From: Thermoleophilia bacterium
Lineage (GTDB): Bacteria > Actinomycetota > Thermoleophilia > Gaiellales > F1-60-MAGs149
Direction: 5' to 3'
DNA: 5,523 bases
NCBI GenBank assembly: GCA_016462095.1
Contig: JAEMTW010000055.1
Coordinates: 1-5,523 of the forward strand
Translations under genes and position numbers: made by a program
Part shown: positions 1-5,172 of the stretch, one piece after another
Position numbering within the stretch: position 1 is the stretch's first letter
Layout of the letters: every line of letters begins with the position of its first letter
The notes under the pieces: model-generated
What the model saw: only the letters and a program-made list of their open reading frames with translations
What the model was told of the DNA's origin: nothing
Database searches by the model: none

Positions 1-815
1 CGGCAGCCGAAGATCTCGGCATCGGTACGCGTGCTGGCTACTACGACCAGTCGGGCGCGATCCGCGACATCATCCAGAATCACGCCATGCAGCTAGTCGC
101 CTTGACGGCGATGGAGCCACCGGCGACGTTTGATGCCGATTCGATCCGTGACGAAAAAGAGAAGGCATTAAAGTCGATTCGCTGCGTTGGCTCGGCACGC
201 GGTCAGTACGCGGCGGGCGATGTCGACGGAGGCCACGTCCCGGGATACCTCGAGGAGCCCAACGTGCCTGCCACGTCGACCACCGAGACGTACGCCGCAC
301 TCAAACTCGAGGTCAACAACTGGCGCTGGGCTGGCACACCGTTCTATGTGCGAGCCGGCAAGCGCATGCCCCGCCGCTCGACGGAGATCACGATCGCCTT
401 CCGCCCCGTGCCGCATATGCCCTTCTCGGATCCGAAGGTCGCTCAGAGCATCCGGCCGAACCTGCTGACGCTGTCGATCCAGCCAAACGAGGGCGCCTCC
501 CTCCGCATCGAAGCGAAGGCCCCCGGCGCGGAGACACAACTCCGCCCCGTCCGGATGGACTTCCTCTACGGCGAGACGTTTACCCGCGAAACGCCAGAGG
601 CCTACGAGCGTCTCATTCTCGATGCGCTGCGTGGCGATGCAACCCTGTTTACCCGAGCCGATGAGGTCGAACAGGCTTGGCGGATCGTCGATCCAGTGAT
701 TGAGGCGTGGAAGCAGAATGAGGTTCCACTCGAGCCGTATGCCGCGGGCACGCATGGGCCAGATTCGGCCGAAGCGTTGATTCGAGCCGACGGCAGAAAG
801 TGGCGTCGACTATGA
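1..815 (+). CDS. zwf: Glucose-6-phosphate 1-dehydrogenase, C-terminal part (5' end outside window)
   Basis: This enzyme oxidises glucose-6-phosphate to 6-phosphogluconolactone with NAD(P)+, the entry step of the oxidative pentose phosphate pathway in the cytoplasm. The first full codon is at position 3, and 270 residues are visible of the roughly 490-515 usual for the family. The fragment opens with the conserved AGYYDQSGAIRDIIQNH block, where AGYYD and QNH are family hallmarks. It continues with TETYAALKLEVNNWRWAG, then FYVRAGKRMPRR, whose lysine (about fragment residue 120) matches a substrate-binding lysine of the family. It ends with the typical tail YAAGTHGPDSAEALI...WRRL. The Rossmann domain and the catalytic RIDHYLGKE block would lie upstream and are not seen. 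The TGA stop at 813-815 overlaps the ATG of opcA. No frameshift or missing conserved block is apparent. The identification is very secure; the cofactor preference cannot be judged from this part. Confidence 0.97.
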   Translation, partial: AAEDLGIGTRAGYYDQSGAIRDIIQNHAMQLVALTAMEPPATFDADSIRDEKEKALKSIRCVGSARGQYAAGDVDGGHVPGYLEEPNVPATSTTETYAALKLEVNNWRWAGTPFYVRAGKRMPRRSTEITIAFRPVPHMPFSDPKVAQSIRPNLLTLSIQPNEGASLRIEAKAPGAETQLRPVRMDFLYGETFTRETPEAYERLILDALRGDATLFTRADEVEQAWRIVDPVIEAWKQNEVPLEPYAAGTHGPDSAEALIRADGRKWRRL

Positions 816-1744
816 CGCGCGCGATCTCCACGTCGAAAGAGCTCGATGCCGGGTTGCATTGGAAGGCTTCTGACACGTCGACCGATGTCGTCGCTGACTC
901 GATTGGCCGACTGCTGCGCCAAGCCGATCACCTCGGTGGCGATCACGTTTCGTTGCGCACGATGAACCTGATCGTCGCTCCCGATCCGCACCGCGCAACT
1001 GCGCACCAGGCCGGCACGCGCGAGACTGCGCTGCACCCAGCACGCATGATTCGCTTGATCGAGCACAAAGAAGACCGGCTCGATGCCGAGGTTCGTGTGC
1101 GCCTGATCGAAGTGGGCGACGCCGGCATGCACGTGCTCGTCGAGGACATCAATATCCACGCGAACACCAGTCGTCTCGCGCATGCGCGCTCGCTGGTCGC
1201 TCCGCTGCTCGCCCGCGGGCTTCCAACGGTCGCCTGGTTGCCGGGCTACGACCATGGAGAGGTCGCGCTTTCGCTCTCCGAGACCGCTCACGTGACCGTC
1301 TTCGATAGCGATCGAGACCCCGACCCCGCCCGCGCCATCGCCTTCGCCCACGAGGTTGCGCTCAAGCATCCGTCTCGCGACCTCGCCTGGCTCCGCACGC
1401 TCGAGTGGCGGCGACGCATCAGTGCAGGCTTTCAGTCCGAACAGGCACAGGGAACGCTTGCGTTTGTTCCATCGGGTGATGTCGTCGGCGACGTACACTC
1501 GCCGTCCGCCATGCTGCTCGCCGCCTGGATTGCTGTGCGCGCCGACGTCAACGTGACGCTGCGTCCTGGTGCAGGCCACGCACCGGTCGAGGGCGTCTCG
1601 GTTGCTGGTATGACGATCTCTCCCGGCAGTGGCGATCCGTGTAGCTCGGGCCAACTGCACGAGGCCCTTGACACGGTCTATGCCGCACCACTTGGGTATG
1701 AGGATGCCTTGCAGGCGCTGGACCGGGTGGCCATCGTCGCGTGA
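812..1744 (+). CDS. opcA: Glucose-6-phosphate dehydrogenase assembly/activator protein OpcA
   Basis: OpcA is a non-catalytic partner that promotes assembly and activity of glucose-6-phosphate dehydrogenase in cyanobacteria and actinobacteria. The 310-residue product has the family's usual length. Blocks that resemble OpcA include SLRTMNLIV (about residues 47-55), the segment LVAPLLARGLPTVAWLPG (128-145), RDLAWLRTLEWRR (189-201) near the middle, and a C-terminal PSAMLLAAWIAVR (231-243). There is no signal peptide or membrane segment, so a cytoplasmic location is expected. I chose the ATG at 812 because it forms an ATGA overlap with the zwf stop, typical of translational coupling. A GTG at 800 in the same frame would add four residues and cannot be excluded. 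The protein ends in a four-base GTGA overlap with glk. The position directly after zwf strongly supports the call. Confidence 0.93.
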   Translation: MTRAISTSKELDAGLHWKASDTSTDVVADSIGRLLRQADHLGGDHVSLRTMNLIVAPDPHRATAHQAGTRETALHPARMIRLIEHKEDRLDAEVRVRLIEVGDAGMHVLVEDINIHANTSRLAHARSLVAPLLARGLPTVAWLPGYDHGEVALSLSETAHVTVFDSDRDPDPARAIAFAHEVALKHPSRDLAWLRTLEWRRRISAGFQSEQAQGTLAFVPSGDVVGDVHSPSAMLLAAWIAVRADVNVTLRPGAGHAPVEGVSVAGMTISPGSGDPCSSGQLHEALDTVYAAPLGYEDALQALDRVAIVA

Positions 1745-2751
1745 GTGAGTCGACGGTTCTCGCCGGCGATATCGGCGGTACGCACGCACGCCTTGCCCGC
1801 GTTCGCGCGAGCGCCGGTCCCGTCGTATTGGAAGATCAGCACGTCTACGACGTGCCCGGCTCGGCCTCACTTGAAGCACTTGTCGCGCAGTATCTGCTCG
1901 ATTATCCAGGCGATGTTGCCGTCGCGGCGATCGGTATTGCCGCTCCCGTTGTCGGTGGCAAGTCGAACCCAATCAACCTCCCCTGGGCAGTCTCCGAGGA
2001 CGAGGTGCGTTCTGCAATTGGCCATGCCGAGGGATTCCTACTCAACGACCTGCTGGCCAACGCCTGGGGCATCAGCGAGCTCGGGCCCGATCAATTCGAG
2101 GAACTGCAGCCGGACACGATTGGACTCGGAGGCAATCGCGCAGTCTGTTCGGCGGGCACAGGTCTTGGCATTGCTGGCATGGTTGCAATCGGCGACCGCT
2201 GGCAACCGTTCGCCAGCGAAGGTGGCCATATCGACTATGGCCCGCGCGGCTCCCATGAGGACGCACTATTGCTGTACCTCCGCGAGCAGCACCCCGACTG
2301 GGAGCACGTCAGCGCCGAGCGCGTGGTCTCTGGCCCCGGTCTCGTACACATTTGGGAGTTCGTCACACAGACGGGGCGTGCACAGGCCGGAGCCGACCTG
2401 TTGGCCGCGATGACCGCTGGCAATCCTGGGGTTGCGATCTCACAGGCAGCCCTGGCAGGCTCCGACCCCAGCGCCGATCTCGCGCTGGAGATGTTCGTCC
2501 ACGCGTACGGTGCACAAGCCGGCAATCTCGCACTCGTCTTGCTTTCGACGGGAGGCATGTACATCGGTGGCGGCATCGCTCCGCAGATCCTGCCAATTCT
2601 TCGGCGCGGCGGCTTCTTGCAGGCGTTTCAGGCCAAGGGGCGGTACGACGGTCTGCTCGAGCGAATGGCGGTGCGTGTGATCCTCGACGACCTCTGCGCG
2701 CTGCGCGGCTCGGCCCGCTTCGCCCTCACCCAACTCGAACAGCGAGGCTAG
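1741..2751 (+). CDS. glk: Glucokinase, Escherichia coli Glk type
   Basis: Glk phosphorylates glucose with ATP to give glucose-6-phosphate, the substrate of the upstream zwf product. The 336-residue protein is slightly longer than the 321-residue E. coli enzyme and follows it along its length. The phosphate-1 loop LAGDIGGTHARLA is at residues 7-19. The LLND motif has N102 and D103, matching the glucose-binding asparagine and the catalytic aspartate. The phosphate-2 loop SAGTGLGIA is at about 137-145. The SEGGHIDY block has E160 and H163, and VSAERVVSGPGLV has E193. The C-terminal GGMYIGGGIAPQ (271-282) and the GFLQAF...KGRYDGLLE segment are also family hallmarks. This is the COG0837 type, not the ROK-family glucokinase familiar from many actinobacteria. 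The GTG start overlaps the opcA stop (GTGA) and has no clear Shine-Dalgarno sequence, which fits translational coupling. Every key residue I could check is present. Confidence 0.95.
   Translation: MSESTVLAGDIGGTHARLARVRASAGPVVLEDQHVYDVPGSASLEALVAQYLLDYPGDVAVAAIGIAAPVVGGKSNPINLPWAVSEDEVRSAIGHAEGFLLNDLLANAWGISELGPDQFEELQPDTIGLGGNRAVCSAGTGLGIAGMVAIGDRWQPFASEGGHIDYGPRGSHEDALLLYLREQHPDWEHVSAERVVSGPGLVHIWEFVTQTGRAQAGADLLAAMTAGNPGVAISQAALAGSDPSADLALEMFVHAYGAQAGNLALVLLSTGGMYIGGGIAPQILPILRRGGFLQAFQAKGRYDGLLERMAVRVILDDLCALRGSARFALTQLEQRG
2744..2747 (+). promoter_or_regulatory. Shine-Dalgarno GAGG for the cupin gene
   Basis: GAGG lies inside the last codons of glk, six bases before the GTG at 2754. It decides the cupin start: the frame stays open far upstream inside glk, but only this GTG has a well-placed ribosome site and begins where the cupin homology begins. 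Confidence 0.6.
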
Positions 2752-2753
2752 CC

Positions 2754-3110
2754 GTGCAGGTACGCAACCTCAACGCCGACGCGGAACCATTCGTGACCGC
2801 AGACGGCTCGACCATTCGCGAACTCCTCAACGTCGTGCATCAACCGACGCGGAATCAGAGCCTTGCCGAGGCCTCCTTGCCGGCTGGTACAGCCACCGTC
2901 CGCCACTACCACGGGGCGGCAGAAGAGATCTACTTCATCCTCGAGGGCACGGCCACGATGGAACTTGACGGCGAACAGCGCGACGTGGCACCAGGTGATG
3001 CGATTTTGATTCCACCCGGCGCCTGGCACCAGATTTCTGCACACACAGACCTCCGTCTGCTGTGCTGCTGCGCACCTCCTTATCGTCACGAGGACACGTA
3101 CTTCGACTGA
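2754..3110 (+). CDS. Small single-domain cupin protein of unknown function
   Basis: The 118-residue product is a single cupin beta-barrel, expected to be cytoplasmic. Cupin motif 1, G(X)5HXH(X)4E(X)6G, is matched exactly from G45 to G65, with H51, H53 and E58 as predicted metal ligands. Motif 2, G(X)5PXG(X)2H, is matched from G81 with P87, G89 and the fourth ligand H92; the usual terminal Asn of this motif is Ala. An intact ligand set suggests bound Fe, Mn, Ni or Zn, the metal unknown. The C-terminal segment LLCCCAPPYRHEDTYF carries three adjacent cysteines (104-106), and I recall similar tails in uncharacterised cupins. The gene starts two bases after glk stops, so it is almost certainly in the zwf-opcA-glk transcript and may act on a sugar, sugar phosphate or related metabolite. 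That role is inference from context; cupins range from isomerases to dioxygenases and sensors. Confidence 0.9.
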   Translation: MQVRNLNADAEPFVTADGSTIRELLNVVHQPTRNQSLAEASLPAGTATVRHYHGAAEEIYFILEGTATMELDGEQRDVAPGDAILIPPGAWHQISAHTDLRLLCCCAPPYRHEDTYFD

Positions 3111-3136
3111 ATCGGTATTCTGCAAACATACGTACT

Positions 3137-3141
3137 GGAGG
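3137..3141 (+). promoter_or_regulatory. Strong Shine-Dalgarno GGAGG for the aldolase gene
   Basis: GGAGG lies eight bases before the GTG at 3150 and seventeen before an in-frame ATG at 3159, so it favours the GTG start. It is the best ribosome site in the window, fitting a highly expressed glycolytic enzyme. The 39-base gap 3111-3149 is locally AT-richer and includes TATTCT at 3116-3121, which is -10-like. No convincing -35 partner was seen, so I do not call a separate promoter. Confidence 0.75.
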
Positions 3142-3149
3142 GAACAACT

Positions 3150-4223
3150 GTGGCTGGCATGGGCATCGATGGAATTAGCGAGATCCTCGGCGATAAAGCC
3201 GACGATCTGCTCGGACACACCTGCACGACGATCGACAAGGATCGTCTGCACCTTCCGGGCCCCGACTTCGTTGAGCGTGTGATGCGCGACAGTGATCGCT
3301 CCGTGCCCGTGCTCCGCAATCTGCAGACGATGTACAACGCTGGGCGCCTCGGCGGCACCGGCTACCTCTCGATCCTGCCGGTCGATCAGGGCATCGAGCA
3401 TTCCGCAGGCGCCTCGTTCGCGAAGAACCCCGACTACTTCGACCCGGCCAACATTGTCGAGCTCGCGATTGAGGGTGGCTGCAACGCAGTGGCCTCGACC
3501 TTGGGAGTGCTTGGCTCGGTGTCTCGCAAGTACGCACATCGCATTCCGATGATGCTGAAGCTCAACCACAACGAGTTCCTCAGCTATCCGAATGGCTACG
3601 ACCAGATCATGTTCGCCTCGGTCAATCAGGCGTTCGAGATGGGCGCGGTCGCGGTCGGCGCCACGGTCTACTTTGGTTCGGAAGAGTCGAAGCGTCAGAT
3701 CATGGAGGTCTCCGACGCCTTCCAGGCCGCCCACGAGTTGGGCATGGCGACTGTGCTGTGGTGCTACCTCCGCAACAGCGCCTTCTCCCCGAAGGATGGC
3801 GGCCCGGACTATCACGCCGCCGCCGATCTGACGAGCCAGGCCAACCACCTCGGCGTCACGATCCAAGCCGACATCATCAAGCAGAAGGCGCCGGAGACGG
3901 CGGCCCCAGGCTTCCTCGATATCAACTTTGGCAAGACCGATAAGCGCGTCTACGAGAACCTGATGACGCCCCACCCGATCGACATGACCCGCTATCAGCT
4001 CGCTGGGTGCTACATGGGTCGCGCAGGACTGATCAACTCGGGTGGTGCCTCCGGCGACAACGATCTGCACGACGCAGTCTCGACGGCGGTCGTCAACAAG
4101 CGCGCTGGCGGCATGGGCATGATCTCGGGTCGCAAGGCGTTCCAGCGACCGCGCAACGAGGGCATTGCACTCCTCAACGCGATCCAGGACGTCTACCTCT
4201 GCGACGACGTCACGATCGCGTAA
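3150..4223 (+). CDS. fbaB: Class I fructose-bisphosphate aldolase, FbaB/DhnA family
   Basis: This cytoplasmic enzyme reversibly cleaves fructose-1,6-bisphosphate to dihydroxyacetone phosphate and glyceraldehyde-3-phosphate through a lysine Schiff base, with no metal. The 357 residues match the length of E. coli FbaB (350) and, from memory, long blocks are nearly identical to it. These include GTGYLSILPVDQGIEHSAG (69-87, with the conserved Asp in PVDQG at 79), KLNHNEFLSYP (137-147), GATVYFGSEES (170-180) and LRNSAF (207-212). Others are ADIIKQK (240-246), YQLAGCYMGRAGLINSGGAS (282-301) and NKRAGGMG (316-323), followed by GRKAFQRP. The first lysine of IIKQK, K244, aligns with the expected Schiff-base lysine. 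The GTG start is set by the GGAGG eight bases upstream. The gene follows the cupin by 39 bases, so it may be the last gene of the carbon operon or have its own promoter. The palindromic element begins five bases after its stop. Confidence 0.96.
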   Translation: MAGMGIDGISEILGDKADDLLGHTCTTIDKDRLHLPGPDFVERVMRDSDRSVPVLRNLQTMYNAGRLGGTGYLSILPVDQGIEHSAGASFAKNPDYFDPANIVELAIEGGCNAVASTLGVLGSVSRKYAHRIPMMLKLNHNEFLSYPNGYDQIMFASVNQAFEMGAVAVGATVYFGSEESKRQIMEVSDAFQAAHELGMATVLWCYLRNSAFSPKDGGPDYHAAADLTSQANHLGVTIQADIIKQKAPETAAPGFLDINFGKTDKRVYENLMTPHPIDMTRYQLAGCYMGRAGLINSGGASGDNDLHDAVSTAVVNKRAGGMGMISGRKAFQRPRNEGIALLNAIQDVYLCDDVTIA

Positions 4224-4232
4224 GCCCTAGGC

Positions 4233-4262
4233 GGACATCACATCCGCGCGGTTGTGATGTCC
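4233..4262. repeat. Left 30-base near-palindromic module of the element
   Basis: The module reads GGACATCACA (4233-4242), T, the self-complementary CCGCGCGG (4244-4251), T, then TGTGATGTCC (4253-4262). Only the two T positions break its own dyad symmetry. It can fold into a hairpin with ten outer pairs, a T-T mismatch, two C-G pairs and a four-base loop. A competing small hairpin pairs GCGGA (4231-4235) with TCCGC (4243-4247). As DNA it could be a two-fold symmetric protein-binding site. Confidence 0.88.
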
Positions 4263-4291
4263 CCTGCACCAACGGTCGCTGGCCAACAAGA

Positions 4292-4321
4292 GGACATCAC
4301 AACCGCGCGGATGTGATGTCC
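4292..4321. repeat. Right 30-base near-palindromic module of the element
   Basis: The module reads GGACATCACA (4292-4301), A, CCGCGCGG (4303-4310), A, then TGTGATGTCC (4312-4321). It differs from the left module only in having A where that one has T, so it is the exact inverted copy and a two-mismatch direct copy. Its centre is 59 bases from that of the left module. The competing small hairpin here pairs GCGGA (4307-4311) with TCCGC (4319-4323). Confidence 0.88.
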
Positions 4322-4350
4322 GCCTAATCCTCTACATGCCGTACGCACGC

Positions 4351-4356
4351 TAGGAT
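4351..4356 (+). promoter_or_regulatory. Possible -10 box TAGGAT for the dsbA-like gene
   Basis: TAGGAT keeps the key T1, A2, A5 and T6 of the bacterial -10 consensus and is a common actinobacterial form. It lies 33 bases before the ATG at 4390, which would give a leader of about 25-30 bases. The matching -35 region, around 4328-4333, falls just outside the palindromic element and resembles no consensus, so this is a weak call. If real, transcription would start beyond the element, and the element would sit immediately upstream of the promoter as a possible operator or insulator. Confidence 0.3.
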
Positions 4357-4378
4357 TGGGCACGCATCCGAGACCGAC

Positions 4379-4383
4379 GAGGA
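4379..4383 (+). promoter_or_regulatory. Shine-Dalgarno GAGGA for the dsbA-like gene
   Basis: GAGGA lies six bases before the ATG at 4390 and supports that start. The start also places a lysine/arginine-rich N-terminus just before the membrane segment, as expected for a signal anchor. Confidence 0.65.
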
Positions 4384-4389
4384 CAGACC

Positions 4390-5169
4390 ATGGCCGACAC
4401 AGCAAAAACACCACCTCCCCCGAAGAAGCCATACACCAAGGATGGTGGGTCGCGCCGCAACCTCTGGCTGATCATCGGTGTCGCCGCTGTCGTCGCCGTG
4501 ATTGCTGCTGGTGTCCTGATCTACTTCTCCCAGCAGTCGAGCACCCCCAGCAGTGGGAGCGGTGCCAGCGCGACCGACGTCGCAGCCGGCAAGTTGAAGG
4601 GCGTCACAGAGGTCGCCGCACGCTTTGAGGGCATCCCTCAGAACGGCAACACGCTCGGCGATCCAGCCGCGCCGGTGACGATCACGGAGTACGCCGACCT
4701 ACGTTGTCCAGCCTGTCAGAGTTTCGCTCTCGACTTCATGCCTCAGGTAATCACCGACCTCGTCAAGTCCGGCCAGGCCAAGTATCAGTTTAGGATCTGG
4801 CCCATCCTCGGCACGGATTCCGTGCTGGCGGCCCAGTGTGGCATCGCAGCCCAGCAACAGAACAAGCTGTTCGAGTATCAGGACATCTGGTACATCAACC
4901 AGCAGGACGAGATGACCGAGTATGCAACGCCTGCCTTCTGCAACGGCATCGCCACGGCGCTCGGTCTCGATCTGACCACGTTCGATAAGGACCGCCAGAA
5001 CGAGGCTCTCTGGAGCCCCGAGATTCAGGACGTCCAAGTCGTCGCGGCCCAGCAGGGCTTCGGTGGCACGCCGGCGTTCGTCATCACCGGTCCCAAGGGC
5101 GAGAAGGTTCTGGGCGGCTCGGTCCCGACGGCCGAGACGATCGCCGAAACAGTCAAAGCCGTCTCCTAG
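4390..5169 (+). CDS. Membrane-anchored DsbA-family thiol-disulfide oxidoreductase
   Basis: The 259-residue protein has a short cytoplasmic tail with positive residues (K12, K13, K17, R22, R23) and one hydrophobic segment at about 25-46. A Ser/Thr/Gly/Pro linker (about 47-62) leads to an extracytoplasmic thioredoxin-like domain from about residue 92. The active site CPAC (C106, C109) follows a beta-strand ITEYADLR, typical of the DsbA/Thioredoxin_4 group, and GGTPAFVI near the end supplies the cis-proline (P228) that packs against it. Such proteins form or rearrange disulfides in exported proteins. Two further cysteines, C150 and C184, lie in the helical insertion and could form a second disulfide. 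The partner needed to recycle it (DsbB or VKOR) is not in the window. Whether it acts as oxidase, isomerase or reductase cannot be told from sequence. The start is supported by GAGGA upstream, and the next gene begins three bases after its stop. Confidence 0.9.
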   Translation: MADTAKTPPPPKKPYTKDGGSRRNLWLIIGVAAVVAVIAAGVLIYFSQQSSTPSSGSGASATDVAAGKLKGVTEVAARFEGIPQNGNTLGDPAAPVTITEYADLRCPACQSFALDFMPQVITDLVKSGQAKYQFRIWPILGTDSVLAAQCGIAAQQQNKLFEYQDIWYINQQDEMTEYATPAFCNGIATALGLDLTTFDKDRQNEALWSPEIQDVQVVAAQQGFGGTPAFVITGPKGEKVLGGSVPTAETIAETVKAVS

Positions 5170-5172
5170 CGC

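Larger units (their letters stand above)
4228..4326. repeat. 99-base palindromic element: 35-base perfect inverted arms around a 29-base spacer
   Basis: The left arm (4228-4262) and right arm (4292-4326) are exact reverse complements over 35 bases, separated by 4263-4291. The outer ends read TAGGCGGACATC and GATGTCCGCCTA, so the element can be read as a 95-base inverted-repeat unit starting GGCGG and flanked by TA on each side. That is the target duplication expected of an IS630/Tc1-type miniature element, although a TA inside a palindrome gives the same appearance. It fills most of the gap between fbaB and the DsbA-like gene, starting five bases after the aldolase stop. As RNA it could form one 35-pair stem or two shorter hairpins. 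No T-run follows either end, so it is not a classical intrinsic terminator, though it could still protect a transcript 3' end. No transposase is in the window. Confidence 0.93.

Noticed and set aside
1142..1152. Partial match GAGGACATCA to the palindromic element's 10-mer inside opcA
   Set aside because: It lies in conserved coding sequence, lacks the rest of the module, and is explained by chance.
602..1972. A 456-codon open frame on the minus strand
   Set aside because: It lies antisense to zwf, opcA and glk, all firmly identified by conserved motifs. Its translation is arginine-rich and low in recognisable domains, as expected of a shadow frame in GC-rich DNA.
2352..2753. Possible N-terminal extension of the cupin inside glk
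   Set aside because: The extra 134 residues overlap essential glk sequence in another frame, are arginine-rich, and show no domain. The GTG at 2754 has GAGG six bases upstream.
2748..4070. A 440-codon open frame on the minus strand
   Set aside because: It is antisense to the cupin and aldolase genes and shows no recognisable family. The + strand genes account for the codon pattern.
4238..4257. CRP-like site from TCACA and TGTGA half-sites
   Set aside because: The half-sites are in the opposite order (TCACA then TGTGA) with ten bases between, not TGTGA-N6-TCACA.
4228..4326. Classical intrinsic terminator
   Set aside because: The stem is strong but no T-run follows on either strand, so only a non-classical termination or protection role is possible.
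4228..4326. CRISPR repeats
   Set aside because: There are only two units, inverted and with a single 29-base spacer, and no cas gene nearby.
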